From Vreelandella sp031769195 (GTDB taxonomy: Bacteria > Pseudomonadota > Gammaproteobacteria > Pseudomonadales > Halomonadaceae), in contig NZ_JAVHNP010000004.1 of assembly GCF_031769195.1 (NCBI RefSeq), positions 310,001 through 374,000 on the forward strand: a stretch of DNA of 64,000 nucleotides, in the 5' to 3' direction. Of the stretch, positions 1 through 10,892 are shown in pieces (the first letter of the stretch is position 1; every line of letters starts with the position of its first letter). The translations under genes and the position numbers were made by a program. Below the pieces are notes generated by a model. The model worked only from the letters and a program-made list of their open reading frames with translations, was not told the DNA's origin and did no database searches.

Positions 1-504
1 GGTATCCCACTCCGCGACGTTAAGATATACCTCTAAGATCCGCTGCTTGCCCCATAGCGTTTCAATCAGCAGGGTAAACCACGCTTCCAGCCCTTTGCGT
101 AGCCAGCTACGTCCGCTCCATAAAAACACGTTTTTGGCGGTCTGTTGGCTTAGGGTGCTGGCACCGCGCAACCTCGCGCCATCTTGGCTAGCTTCCCAGG
201 CGCGTCGCATCTCTACAAAATCAAACCCGCGATGCTGAGGAAAGCGCTGATCCTCTGCAGAAATCACCGCCAGTTTGGCGTTACTGGATAAATTTTCCCA
301 ACTGCGCCACTGGCGCTGAATATCAATTGGTTCGCTATTGATCCAGCTTTGCACCTTACGCTCAACCATCACCATGGAGCCCGGCGGCGGCACAAAGCGA
401 AATAGCAGCACCAGGGCAACGGAGAGCACCACAAACCCAAGCGCACCACGCCAAATAAGACGCCATAGCAGACGAAGAAAACGGCGCAGTGCGCGATTGA
501 GCAT
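1..504 (-). CDS. mtgA: Monofunctional biosynthetic peptidoglycan transglycosylase, 3' end cut by window edge
   Basis: This gene reads from an ATG at 504 leftward out of the window, so only the first 168 codons are seen. The product is a family GT51 enzyme that polymerises lipid II into glycan strands at the inner membrane. An arginine-rich start is followed by one membrane anchor at about residues 20-37, then the GT51 signature AEDQRF with the likely catalytic glutamate near residue 84, and the GASTLSQQ and KNVFLW motifs near residues 115-130. No transpeptidase domain can follow in the family's usual length of about 230 residues, which favours MtgA over a bifunctional class A PBP, although the missing end leaves this open. 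It is separated from fghA by only about 10 bases on the same strand. Confidence 0.88.
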   Translation of the reverse strand, partial: MLNRALRRFLRLLWRLIWRGALGFVVLSVALVLLFRFVPPPGSMVMVERKVQSWINSEPIDIQRQWRSWENLSSNAKLAVISAEDQRFPQHRGFDFVEMRRAWEASQDGARLRGASTLSQQTAKNVFLWSGRSWLRKGLEAWFTLLIETLWGKQRILEVYLNVAEWDT

Positions 505-514
505 CTCGGAATCC

Positions 515-1369
515 TTAGCGTTTCATGAGGTGTTCCGCATGATAGCGCAAATGGTCCTCAATGAACGAGGCGATAAAGAAGTAGCTGTGATCATAGCCCG
601 GCTGGCGACGCAGCGTCAGCGGGTGGTCATGCTCTTCACACACGGCTTCCAAACGCTCGGGCATCAGCTGCTCTTCCAAGAACTGATCCGCTTCGCCTTG
701 GTCGATAAACAGCCGCTGTCGAGAAGCACCGTTCGCCACTAACTCGCAGGCATCGTACTGGCGCCAGCGCGACTGGTCATCCCCAAGGTAGCTGGTAAAC
801 GCTTTTTGCCCCCAGGGGCAGTTCATCGGGTTCACAATCGGCGCAAAGGCAGAGACCGAACGGAACCGGCCAGGATGGCGCAGGGCCAGAATCAGCGCCC
901 CGTGGCCGCCCATGGAGTGACCGCTGATAGATTCGCGACCGTTAACGGGGAAGTGCTGGCGCACCACCGACGGCAACTCTTCAATCACGTAATCGTACAT
1001 GCGGTAGTTGGACTTCCACGGCGCTTGGGTGGCGTTTACGTAAAAGCCTGCCCCGGAGCCAAGGTCATAGCTGTCGTGCTCACCGGGTAGGTCAGTGCCG
1101 CGCGGGCTGGTATCCGGGCAGACAATCGCCACGCCTAATTCGGCGGCAATGCGGTGCGCGCCAGCCTTCTGCATAAAGTTTTCGTCATTGCAGGTCAGGC
1201 CCGAGAGCCACCACAGTAACGGCACACGCTCGTTCTCTACTTGAGGCGGCAGATAGACGGCAAAGACCATGTCGCAATCCAGCGCCCGGGAGTAGTGGCG
1301 GTAGCGCTTGTGCCAGCCACCGCAGCTACGGTTGGCCGACACCAGTTCTAAAGTTTCACTCATGCTCAT
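515..1369 (-). CDS. fghA: S-formylglutathione hydrolase
   Basis: The product is a 284-residue esterase-D family serine hydrolase that releases formate and glutathione from S-formylglutathione, the second step of glutathione-dependent formaldehyde oxidation, in the cytoplasm. The nucleophile motif GHSMGGHGAL lies at about residues 150-159 (Ser152). The motifs WWLSGLTC and GYDHSYFF, the latter carrying the catalytic histidine, are also typical. I chose the ATG at 1369 because AAGGAG lies about eight bases before it. An ATG six bases further in is possible. It follows frmA on the same strand, separated by about 85 bases that contain a hairpin, so the two probably form one operon. Confidence 0.95.
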   Translation of the reverse strand: MSMSETLELVSANRSCGGWHKRYRHYSRALDCDMVFAVYLPPQVENERVPLLWWLSGLTCNDENFMQKAGAHRIAAELGVAIVCPDTSPRGTDLPGEHDSYDLGSGAGFYVNATQAPWKSNYRMYDYVIEELPSVVRQHFPVNGRESISGHSMGGHGALILALRHPGRFRSVSAFAPIVNPMNCPWGQKAFTSYLGDDQSRWRQYDACELVANGASRQRLFIDQGEADQFLEEQLMPERLEAVCEEHDHPLTLRRQPGYDHSYFFIASFIEDHLRYHAEHLMKR

Positions 1370-1394
1370 GGGGTAGGCTCCTTGAGAAGATGAA

Positions 1395-1421
1395 AACGCG
1401 GTGGGTCGCCCCTACCGCGTT
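1395..1421 (-). promoter_or_regulatory. Hairpin between frmA and fghA
   Basis: Perfect 8-bp inverted repeat (AACGCGGT at 1395-1402, ACCGCGTT at 1414-1421) with an 11-base loop, in the frmA-fghA spacer and followed on the minus strand by TTTCATCTTCT. It could be a weak terminator or processing/stability element tuning fghA relative to frmA. The T run is poor, so full termination is unlikely. Confidence 0.4.
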
Positions 1422-1453
1422 CGTTTACCCGGTACTGTTTAAGGAGATAATAC

Positions 1454-2563
1454 TCAGTAATGCAGCACGGTACGAATGCTCTTACCGGCGTGCAGTAGCT
1501 CAAACGCTTCGTTGATCTTCTCAAACGGCATATCGTGGGTGATGAAGTCGTCGATGTTGAGTTCACCGTTCATATAGCGGTCCACGTAGCCCGGCAGCTC
1601 GCTGCGGCCTTTTACGCCACCAAACGCCGAGCCTTTCCAAACGCGCCCAGTCACCAGCTGGAAGGGGCGGGTGGAGATCTCTTCACCTGCGCCGGCCACG
1701 CCAATAATGATCGATTCGCCCCAACCTTTGTGGCAGCACTCCAGTGCAGAGCGCATCACGTTTACGTTGCCGATACACTCAAACGAGTAGTCCACACCAC
1801 CATCGGTCATGTCCACAATCACTTGCTGGATGGGGTCGCTGTAATCTTTGGGGTTCACAAAATCCGTGGCACCAAACTGCTTGGCCAGCGCAAATTTATC
1901 CGCATTCACATCAATAGCGATAATTTTAGATGCTTTCGCCATCACCGCGCCCTGAATCACCGCCAAACCAATGGCCCCCAGGCCGAACACGGCAACGGTA
2001 GAACCCGGCTCTACTTTCGCAGTGTTGAGCACAGCGCCAATACCGGTGGTCACGCCGCAGCCCAGCAGGCAGATTTTATCCATCGGCGCTTCTTTAGAGA
2101 CGACCGCCAGCGATACTTCCGGCAGCACGGTGTACTCGCTGAACGTGGAGGTGCCCATGTAGTGGTGCAGCATTTTGCCATCGAGTGAGAAGCGTGAGGT
2201 GCCGTCTGGCATGACGCCTTTACCCTGGGTCGCACGTACGCTGCCACACAGGTTGGTTTTACCCGACAAGCAGAATTTACACTTGCCACACTCGGCGGTG
2301 TAGAGCGGGATCACATGGTCGCCCGGCTTGACGCTGGTCACACCCTCGCCCACTTCCTGCACAACACCCGCGCCTTCGTGGCCAAGTACCGCAGGGAAGT
2401 TACCTTCAGGGTCTGCACCCGACAGCGTATAGGCGTCGGTGTGGCACACGCTGGTGGCGGCCATTCTGATCAATACTTCACCCGCTTTCGGGCCTTCTAC
2501 ATCAATCTCAACCAGCTCAAGGGGCTTACCCGCTTCTAATGCAACCGCAGCACGTGATTTCAT
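1454..2563 (-). CDS. frmA: S-(hydroxymethyl)glutathione dehydrogenase / class III alcohol dehydrogenase
   Basis: This zinc-dependent medium-chain dehydrogenase oxidises S-hydroxymethylglutathione (formaldehyde adduct) to S-formylglutathione with NAD; class III enzymes also reduce S-nitrosoglutathione. Visible features are the catalytic zinc ligand region SVCHTDAYTLSG, GHEGAG, the structural zinc cysteines in ECGKCKFCLSGKTNLC, and the Rossmann motif GLGAIGLAV. The reading frame can be extended to a GTG at 2569, but the ATG at 2563 has AGGAG at good spacing and gives 369 residues, the usual length. It is followed by fghA, giving the classic detoxification pair. No FrmR-type regulator is next to it. 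Confidence 0.96.
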   Translation of the reverse strand: MKSRAAVALEAGKPLELVEIDVEGPKAGEVLIRMAATSVCHTDAYTLSGADPEGNFPAVLGHEGAGVVQEVGEGVTSVKPGDHVIPLYTAECGKCKFCLSGKTNLCGSVRATQGKGVMPDGTSRFSLDGKMLHHYMGTSTFSEYTVLPEVSLAVVSKEAPMDKICLLGCGVTTGIGAVLNTAKVEPGSTVAVFGLGAIGLAVIQGAVMAKASKIIAIDVNADKFALAKQFGATDFVNPKDYSDPIQQVIVDMTDGGVDYSFECIGNVNVMRSALECCHKGWGESIIIGVAGAGEEISTRPFQLVTGRVWKGSAFGGVKGRSELPGYVDRYMNGELNIDDFITHDMPFEKINEAFELLHAGKSIRTVLHY

Positions 2564-2648
2564 GGTCACTCCTGGTTAAAGTTTATCTACACTCGATTGT
2601 ACGTTTGTGAACGAGCACGCCGTGGCGCACTCGCCTTGCAAGGGGGGC

Positions 2649-3635
2649 TTACTCGCTATCGCGGGCGATAGGTGCAAACTCAATGGGCAGCCAGCGGTAG
2701 CCGTCTGCATCTTCTACAATATGGCCGATCCCCGGGAACGGCATATGGGCGCCTGCGACCCAGTGCTTGTCTTCAACAGCACTCTCCAATACGGCTTCGC
2801 GGGTACGCACGGCCTGCTCTGGGTCGGAATCAAACTCGATGGACACACTGGGGTCGGCAAACTGAACGCCATAGCTGTGTACCACGTCGCCCCAAACCAA
2901 CATTGCGTCTTCATCACTTTGCAGCATAAAGCTCGCATGCCCTGGCGTATGGCCGTGGGTGTCTTGTGCAACGATGCCCATTAACAGCTCATCGCCCGGC
3001 TCGAAGGGGCTAAAACGACCCGCTTCTTGGTAAGGGGCGACCGCCTCTTGGGCCATGGTGAAGAAGGCGCGCTGATCTTCCGGCAGCGCCTGAGAGCGCT
3101 CTTCATCTAACCAGAAGTCAGCGTCACCCTGGCTTGCGCGAAGCTCTGCATTAGGATAAACCGCGTCACCGTTTTCATCGGCTAGGCCACAGACATGATC
3201 AGGGTGCAGGTGCGTCATTAAGATCGTATCGACCTCTTCTGGCACATAGCCGGAAGCGCGTAAATTCTGCTCTACCTGGCCCAAGGTAGGCCCAAAACAG
3301 GCCGCAGAGCCTGCATCTACCAACACTAAATTGTCGCCGGTATGGATCAAAAATGCGTTAACAGCGGTTTGCATGCCGTTGTCTGCATCAATAAACAGCG
3401 CATCCAGATGGCGAAGGATCTCCTCTTGCTCCATGCCTTTAAGCAGCGAGGTATCGAGGGTGGTGTGGCCGTCATGCAGCGCCGTTACTTCATACTCCCC
3501 TACCATCATCCGGAACCAGCCAGGGGCCTGCTCTTGCTGCTGGGCTGGTAGTTCAGCGTGTGCAGCAGCAACCGAACCAGCACTCACGGCAACCGCTAAG
3601 GCACAGCGAGACCAACGTGAAGAGATCATCGACAT
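2649..3635 (-). CDS. Exported metallo-beta-lactamase-fold hydrolase
   Basis: The product has a Sec signal peptide (hydrophobic stretch about residues 10-26, cleavage expected after AHA) and a metallo-beta-lactamase fold with the metal motif HLHPDHVCG, further metal-site segments HTPGHASF and GAHMPFPG, and GDVV. This combination resembles periplasmic AHL-lactonase-like or quinol/pesticide hydrolase-like MBL proteins. The substrate cannot be read from the sequence. I chose the ATG at 3635; the longer frame would begin with TTG at 3641. It is divergent from a LysR regulator at 3765 with a 129-base shared spacer, so that regulator may control it. It runs toward frmA on the same strand, but the gap of about 85 bases makes joint transcription uncertain. 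Confidence 0.85.
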   Translation of the reverse strand: MSMISSRWSRCALAVAVSAGSVAAAHAELPAQQQEQAPGWFRMMVGEYEVTALHDGHTTLDTSLLKGMEQEEILRHLDALFIDADNGMQTAVNAFLIHTGDNLVLVDAGSAACFGPTLGQVEQNLRASGYVPEEVDTILMTHLHPDHVCGLADENGDAVYPNAELRASQGDADFWLDEERSQALPEDQRAFFTMAQEAVAPYQEAGRFSPFEPGDELLMGIVAQDTHGHTPGHASFMLQSDEDAMLVWGDVVHSYGVQFADPSVSIEFDSDPEQAVRTREAVLESAVEDKHWVAGAHMPFPGIGHIVEDADGYRWLPIEFAPIARDSE

Positions 3636-3764
3636 CGGCAAGGCACTCCATTAATGCGCTAAAGAGACTTGCAGTGTAGGTCAGCTAGGCGGAGGGGATA
3701 AAGCGGGATACACTCACAAGATTATTGCCAGTGAGCAACAATCCAACGCATATAAGGATCATGC

Positions 3765-4652
3765 ATGCAGCGCTGGGACCGCATCGAAGCATTTGTGGAA
3801 GTGGTGAGATTGGGCACCTTTTCCGCCGCCGCCCGACACTTAAAAGTCTCCACCTCGCACATCAGCCGCTTGGTTAGCCAGTTGGAGAACCAACTCGGCG
3901 TTCAACTGCTCTATCGCACGACGCGACAGATTCGCTTGACCGATGCGGGAGCGCTGTATGTCGAGCACTGCCGACATCTCTTCGACGGACTAAAGGATGC
4001 CGAGCAGGTCATCAGCGAGCTGCAGGCCAAGCCCCATGGGCTGCTCAAGCTCACCTCGGCAACCACCTTCGGCGAGCGCTATATCGCCCCGCTAGTGAAT
4101 GATTTTCAGCGCCTTCACCCGCAGCTTGAGGTGCATATGCACTTTACTAACCGTCCGGTGGAGCTGATTGAAGAGGGTTACGATGTCGCCATTCGCATGG
4201 GGGTGCTGAAGGACTCCAGCCTGATTGCTCGGCGGCTGTGCGAACGGCGAGAGTACGTGGTGGGCTCTAACGCTTACTTCCGCCAAGCCCCCAGGCCCCA
4301 TACGCTTTCGGAGCTGAGCCAGCATCGCTGCTTGATCGGCTCCCGCCCCAACTGGCTCTTTGAAGTTAACGGCCAGCGGCGCGAGGTAAAGGTAGAGGGG
4401 TGTTGGAGCGGCAACTCTGGGCCTGCGTTACTGGATGCTGCACTTAAAGGGCTGGGGCTCGCCCAATTGCCGGATTACTACGTTAGCCCTTACTTGGCCA
4501 GCGGTGAACTGGTGTCAGTACTGGAGCCTTTTCAGCACCACGATACGGCGGTGTGGGCGGTCTATCCACGCCACCGCCACTTATCGCCGAAAATTCGCCA
4601 ACTGGTGGACTACTTGGTAGCGAACATTGCCACCACTCTGCCCACGACTTAA
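3765..4652 (+). CDS. LysR-family transcriptional regulator
   Basis: A 295-residue LysR-type regulator. The N-terminal winged helix-turn-helix is clear (FVEVVRLGTFSAAARHL, then SRLVSQLENQLGVQLLYR) at about residues 8-60. The substrate-binding domain begins near residue 90 with GLLKLTSATTFGERY, characteristic of the CrgA/DsdC-like branch often found next to single enzyme genes. It is transcribed divergently from the exported MBL hydrolase, the usual layout for a LysR regulator and its target. The stop overlaps the 3' end of the convergent sdaA by four bases. The effector is unknown. Confidence 0.9.
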   Translation: MQRWDRIEAFVEVVRLGTFSAAARHLKVSTSHISRLVSQLENQLGVQLLYRTTRQIRLTDAGALYVEHCRHLFDGLKDAEQVISELQAKPHGLLKLTSATTFGERYIAPLVNDFQRLHPQLEVHMHFTNRPVELIEEGYDVAIRMGVLKDSSLIARRLCERREYVVGSNAYFRQAPRPHTLSELSQHRCLIGSRPNWLFEVNGQRREVKVEGCWSGNSGPALLDAALKGLGLAQLPDYYVSPYLASGELVSVLEPFQHHDTAVWAVYPRHRHLSPKIRQLVDYLVANIATTLPTT

Positions 4653-6016
4653 CACTCAATCGCATTCACCGCGAGGCCACCTTTAGAGGTCTCTTTATAT
4701 TTATCCTGCATATCGCGCCCGGTATCGCGCATGGTGCGAATCACTTTATCCAGAGAAACGAAATGGTCACCGTCGCCATGTAACGCCATGCGGGCGGCGT
4801 TAATCGCCTTCACCGAGGCAATGGCATTGCGCTCAATGCAAGGGACCTGCACGAGCCCCGCCACCGGGTCGCAGGTGAGGCCTAAGTTGTGCTCCAGGCC
4901 AATTTCGGCAGCGTTTTCTACCTGCTTAGGCGTGCCGCCCAATACTTCAGCAAGACCTGCTGCGGCCATCGCGCACGCCGAACCCACCTCTCCCTGGCAG
5001 CCTACTTCAGCGCCGGAAATCGAGGCATTCTTTTTGCAGAGAATGCCCATCGCACCGGCGGTTAGCAAAAAGTTGACCACATCGGCATCGCACGCGTCAG
5101 GTTCGAATTTTAGATAGTAGGCCAACACAGCAGGCACAATACCTGCGGCACCGTTGGTTGGCGCCGTCACCATTCGCTTGCCGGCCGCATTCTCTTCATT
5201 GACCGCGAGTGCAAACAGGTTGACCCAGTCCATGACGGTGAAGCTGGTCACAATCAGACGCTGGTTGGCGGGCGGTGAGAGTAGCTGCTGATGCAGCGAG
5301 TGGGCGCGACGACGGACGTTTAAGCCCCCTGGCAGCCGTCCAGTCGCTTCCAGGCCGTTATCGATACTTTTGCGCATGGCGTGCCAAATGGTGAGGAGTT
5401 CTTCACGAATTGTGGCGTCGCTTCGCCACGCTTTTTCGTTCTCCAGCATCAGTTCACTGATGCGCAGGCCATGCTGCTGGCACAACGCGAGCAGCTCATT
5501 GGCTGACTCAAAGGGGTAAGGGAGTGCCGTTTTATCCTCCTCTAACCCGCCCTGGTCGGCACAGGCCTGATCCACATAAAATCCGCCCCCCAGCGAGTAG
5601 TAGGTATTGGTGGCCACGGGTGTCTCATGCTGATACGCCGTTAGCACCATCGCGTTGGGGTGAAACGGCAGGCAGGTATCATCCCACTCCATATCGCGCG
5701 CTTTATTAAACGCTAGCGTTTGGCCGTTGGGCAGCGTGAGCAGCTCCCCGCTCTCTAGCTCGGCTAAACGTTCCGTAATCGTGTCTAGATCAACGGCGTC
5801 GGGCGTCTCACCCATCAACCCCATGATGATCGCGTTATCGGTGCCATGGCCAACGCCGGTTGCCGCTAGCGAGCCGTGCAGCCGCACCACTAAACGCGTC
5901 ACTTCTGGCGCCGTCAAAGCCATCACAAAATCCCGCGCTGCCCGCATGGGGCCTACGGTATGGGAGCTGGATGGGCCAATGCCTATCCGAAACAGATCAA
6001 ATACGCTGATTGCCAT
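4649..6016 (-). CDS. sdaA: L-serine ammonia-lyase (iron-sulfur serine dehydratase)
   Basis: The product is a 455-residue one-chain [4Fe-4S] L-serine deaminase that converts serine to pyruvate and ammonia. The beta domain starts with SVFDLFRIGIGPSSSHTVGP. The alpha domain carries the cluster-binding cysteines in ILCKKNASISGAEVGCQGEVG, and later LTCDPVAG and VQVPCIERNA. The length matches the single-gene enterobacterial enzymes (SdaA/SdaB/TdcG). It ends convergently against the LysR gene with a 4-base overlap. A 280-base spacer lies upstream before the plus-strand membrane protein at 6297. Confidence 0.95.
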   Translation of the reverse strand: MAISVFDLFRIGIGPSSSHTVGPMRAARDFVMALTAPEVTRLVVRLHGSLAATGVGHGTDNAIIMGLMGETPDAVDLDTITERLAELESGELLTLPNGQTLAFNKARDMEWDDTCLPFHPNAMVLTAYQHETPVATNTYYSLGGGFYVDQACADQGGLEEDKTALPYPFESANELLALCQQHGLRISELMLENEKAWRSDATIREELLTIWHAMRKSIDNGLEATGRLPGGLNVRRRAHSLHQQLLSPPANQRLIVTSFTVMDWVNLFALAVNEENAAGKRMVTAPTNGAAGIVPAVLAYYLKFEPDACDADVVNFLLTAGAMGILCKKNASISGAEVGCQGEVGSACAMAAAGLAEVLGGTPKQVENAAEIGLEHNLGLTCDPVAGLVQVPCIERNAIASVKAINAARMALHGDGDHFVSLDKVIRTMRDTGRDMQDKYKETSKGGLAVNAIEC

Positions 6017-6296
6017 AACAAAGCCCGCCCCTCAACGGTCGTTCTTAACTTCTATCACTTTTTGGAATCACTGGCTTGCAGCTGCTCTTTTGAAGCTACG
6101 CTCTTACCAGGGCGCTCTGTCAAATACTCGCTTTAATTCAGCAGCTACTTTCTGACGGATACTTTGCAGCTTTATCCACTGGCCGTCGAGCGATATGCAG
6201 TAGGTTAGACGTGCAGGCAAACAAAGGTGACGATATAATGAACATCCATTCCTGCATGTTTATTGTCTCGCTTCACCCCCCGATAAGGATATTGGT

Positions 6297-6941
6297 ATGT
6301 CACCGTCTCCCCCCTGGGCGATTAGCTTTCGCACCGCCCTACTTCGTGCCACGCTCTACACGCTTTCCATTGGCGGTATTGCCCAAGGTGGCTACCTTGA
6401 AGTGCTCTATCTACCTGAGGTGCGCTATACCGAACTTGGCTTTACCGAATTTACGCAAACGTTGGTGCTCGCTAGCTGTTGTGCCTTGCTTATTTATGTA
6501 CGCCAGGTACTCAAAGTATGGCCCACGATGACACTTCTACTCTTAGCATTTGTGTCCGCGTCACTGGTTCGCGAGCAGGACTACTTTCTGGATTACTACG
6601 TCGCCGACAACACTTGGAAAGTGGTCGTGACACTGATTGTGCTGCCAAGTCTTGCCTGGGTCATCCTTCACCGGCAGCGCTTTCTGGATGAGTTTCGCCA
6701 CTACAGCAATACGTTTTCATTTGGGCTGTTCGCGGCAGGGGTACTGGTCACCTATATATTTTCCCGCCTTTACGGCCGCCAGGACTTTTGGCGCGCGGTG
6801 CTGGAGGAGAACTATATCCGTGACTTTAAAGATATCGCTGAAGAAGCCATTGAGCTGCTCGGTTACAGCTTGATTCTTTTTGCGATGATTGAACTCTTCT
6901 TTCTTGCTCGGCGTATTCATCGCGCACGCCTCGCCAGCTAG
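6297..6941 (+). CDS. Unrecognised six-helix inner-membrane protein
   Basis: I do not recognise this 214-residue protein. It has about six predicted membrane segments (roughly residues 17-36, 48-68, 74-90, 104-123, 139-157 and 184-204). Conserved-looking polar stretches face the loops: VREQDYFLDYY between helices 3 and 4, and RDFKDIAEEAIELLGY before helix 6. The second stretch puts acidic residues next to a membrane helix. The start at 6297 has GATAAGGA nine bases upstream. It stands alone, between divergent sdaA and an AbgT transporter, and has its own terminator at 6982-7020. No catalytic motif is visible. Confidence 0.75.
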   Translation: MSPSPPWAISFRTALLRATLYTLSIGGIAQGGYLEVLYLPEVRYTELGFTEFTQTLVLASCCALLIYVRQVLKVWPTMTLLLLAFVSASLVREQDYFLDYYVADNTWKVVVTLIVLPSLAWVILHRQRFLDEFRHYSNTFSFGLFAAGVLVTYIFSRLYGRQDFWRAVLEENYIRDFKDIAEEAIELLGYSLILFAMIELFFLARRIHRARLAS

Positions 6942-6981
6942 CCACTCACTCTTTCTACCCTCCTCGCTTTACCACCTAATA

Positions 6982-7020
6982 AAGCGCCGCTGGCTTGCTC
7001 GGTCAGCGGCGTTTCATTTT
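6982..7020 (+). terminator. Rho-independent terminator after the 6297 membrane protein
   Basis: 8-bp GC stem (CGCCGCTG at 6985-6992 with CAGCGGCG at 7004-7011) flanked by AAA/TTT, followed by TTTCATTTTTTA. It separates the membrane protein gene from the AbgT-family transporter. Confidence 0.8.
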
Positions 7021-7137
7021 TTACATCTCGCTATGCGTAAAGCCATTTGCGCCCTATACGTCATCAACGTAGTGTCTGCTACCAAACCTTCATGAGCATT
7101 TTTTGCTGAAAAATAACCTACCAACGATATAAACTTT

Positions 7138-8709
7138 ATGACAAATCCACAAAATCGTGAAGAAAACCTAAAGCGCGGGGCCTTTACCCGCTTTCTCGAT
7201 AGCGTTGAGTGGCTTGGTAATTTACTGCCGCACCCGGTGACGCTGTTTGCCATTCTCTGTGTTTTGGTGGTCGTAGCAAGCGGCATTGCCGGCGCCCTGG
7301 GGGTGTCCGTCGCTGACCCACGCCCCGCCAATGAGGGCGAATGGATTGCGGTCAACTCACTGCTCAATGCAGAAGGGCTGCGTCGCCTAGTCACCGAAAT
7401 GGTGACGAACTTCACCAGTTTTGCGCCTTTGGGCACAGTGTTGGTTGCCATGCTAGGGGTGGGCGTTGCCGAGCACTCTGGTTTGCTCTCTGCCAGCATG
7501 CGCGCCCTGGTACTGAACCGCTCACCACGCATCGTGACCTATGCGGTGGTGTTTGCCGGGATTATGTCGAACATGGCCGCTGAGCTTGGCTATGTCGTTC
7601 TGATTCCGTTGGCAGCCATGATCTTCCACTCGTTGGGACGCCACCCGTTGGCGGGCTTAGCGGCAGCATTTTGCGGTGTCTCCGGGGGCTACAGCGCCAA
7701 CCTGCTGATCGGCACTGTCGACCCATTGCTCTCTGGCATTACCCAGGAAGCGGCGCGTTTGCTCGACCCTGCCTACTCAGTGGGGGCTGAAGCCAACTGG
7801 TTCTTCATGTTTGCTAGTACTTTCTTTGTCACCCTGATTGGTGGCTTGGTCACCGAGCGCATTGTGGAACCTAAGCTTGGCAAGTTCGACTCCGCCTATG
7901 CCGACAACGATATTGACCAAAACCGCATGGAGGGCCTGACGCCTACGGAAAAACGAGCTCTCAAAGGGACAGGCTTAGCCACCCTGGCGCTGATTGCGCT
8001 GGTAGCGGTGATGGTGGTTCCTGAAAGCGGTATCCTGCGTCACCCAGATACGGGCCTCATCAGCGGATCGCCGTTCTTGCGTGGCATTGTGGTCATCGTG
8101 GCCATCGCTTTCACGGTACTCGGATTTGTCTATGGCCGTTTGGCGGGCACTATGCAAAACGACCGTGATGTGGTCGATGCTATGGCCAAAAGCATGAGCA
8201 GTCTTGGGCTTTATATCGTACTGGTGTTTTTTGCCGCCCAGTTCGTTGCACTGTTCAACTGGAGCAACTTTGGCACCGTGACTGCGGTGGCAGGTGCGGA
8301 TCTGCTGGACTCACTTGGCCTGCGTGGCCCTGGCTTATTTGCGTTGTTCATTATCATGTGCGCGTTTGTAAACCTGTCATTGGGCAGCGCTTCAGCCCAG
8401 TGGGCGGTTACCGCGCCGATATTTGTGCCGATGCTGATGCTGATGGGCTATGCCCCGGAAGTCATTCAAGCGGCTTACCGAATTGGGGATTCCGTCACTA
8501 ACCTGATCACCCCCATGATGAGCTATTTTGGCCTCATTCTCGCGGTGGCTACCCGTTATCGAAACGATATGGGCATTGGGACGCTGGTCGCTCTTATGCT
8601 GCCCTACACGCTGTTCATGCTGATTGGCTGGAGCCTGCTGTTCTTTATTTGGGTATTTGTCTTTGGCTTGCCGGTAGGCCCAGGTTCCGCCACGTACTAC
8701 ACGCTGTAA
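7138..8709 (+). CDS. AbgT-family transporter
   Basis: A 523-residue polytopic protein of the AbgT family. E. coli AbgT imports p-aminobenzoyl-glutamate; the relatives YdaH and MtrF were also described as antimetabolite (sulfonamide) exporters. Family features seen include LPHPVTLF near the start, MSNMAAELGYVVLIPLAAM, GVSGGYSANLLIGTVDPLL, GSASAQWAVTAPIFVPM and ITPMMSYFGL. These cover the re-entrant loops and broken helices of the family. The ribosome-binding site before 7138 is weak. No abgA/abgB hydrolase genes are adjacent, so direction and substrate cannot be settled from context. It ends at a strong bidirectional terminator facing rpoD. Confidence 0.93.
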   Translation: MTNPQNREENLKRGAFTRFLDSVEWLGNLLPHPVTLFAILCVLVVVASGIAGALGVSVADPRPANEGEWIAVNSLLNAEGLRRLVTEMVTNFTSFAPLGTVLVAMLGVGVAEHSGLLSASMRALVLNRSPRIVTYAVVFAGIMSNMAAELGYVVLIPLAAMIFHSLGRHPLAGLAAAFCGVSGGYSANLLIGTVDPLLSGITQEAARLLDPAYSVGAEANWFFMFASTFFVTLIGGLVTERIVEPKLGKFDSAYADNDIDQNRMEGLTPTEKRALKGTGLATLALIALVAVMVVPESGILRHPDTGLISGSPFLRGIVVIVAIAFTVLGFVYGRLAGTMQNDRDVVDAMAKSMSSLGLYIVLVFFAAQFVALFNWSNFGTVTAVAGADLLDSLGLRGPGLFALFIIMCAFVNLSLGSASAQWAVTAPIFVPMLMLMGYAPEVIQAAYRIGDSVTNLITPMMSYFGLILAVATRYRNDMGIGTLVALMLPYTLFMLIGWSLLFFIWVFVFGLPVGPGSATYYTL

Positions 8710-8729
8710 GCGCTTAAACGACGTAACGC

Positions 8730-8764
8730 AAAAGGCCCGCTGTTCTGAGAACAGCGGGCCTTTT
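8730..8764. terminator. Bidirectional terminator between the AbgT gene and rpoD
   Basis: A perfect 16-bp inverted repeat with a 3-base loop (AAAAGGCCCGCTGTTC, loop TGA, then its complement). It has T-rich exits on both strands, so it serves both convergent transcription units. Confidence 0.93.
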
Positions 8765-8803
8765 AGTCTTAGCAGCTACATAGCCACTAAAGAGGAGTAC
8801 GCA

Positions 8804-10660
<1,857 letters not shown>

Positions 10661-10731
10661 AGAAACCCTATCTCGACGAAGAAGAATGAAACACCTGGGG
10701 CGCTGAATCGATTAAACTCAACAAGCCGAAC

Positions 10732-10762
10732 AGTATAGCGTAAATAGCTGGAATTTTTCCAG
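10732..10762 (-). promoter_or_regulatory. Candidate rpoD promoter with overlapping palindrome
   Basis: On the minus strand upstream of rpoD there is a good -10 hexamer TATACT (10732-10737). Eleven bases before it lies a perfect palindrome, CTGGAA-AAA-TTCCAG (10748-10762), where a -35 box would fall; no good -35 hexamer is visible. This could be an activator or repressor site or an rpoD-specific element in the dnaG-rpoD spacer. It is a motif-based call only. Confidence 0.4.
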
Positions 10763-10892
10763 TGAAACGTATTTGCGCGGTCATTCAGGTGTGTTAGGTT
10801 GTTCGGTTAGGCCAGCGCCTGGCGACTAACCTGTATGTGGTGCTGAAGCCCAGGAATTCAACCCCGCACTTCTGTTTTGCTTTGATTTAGCC

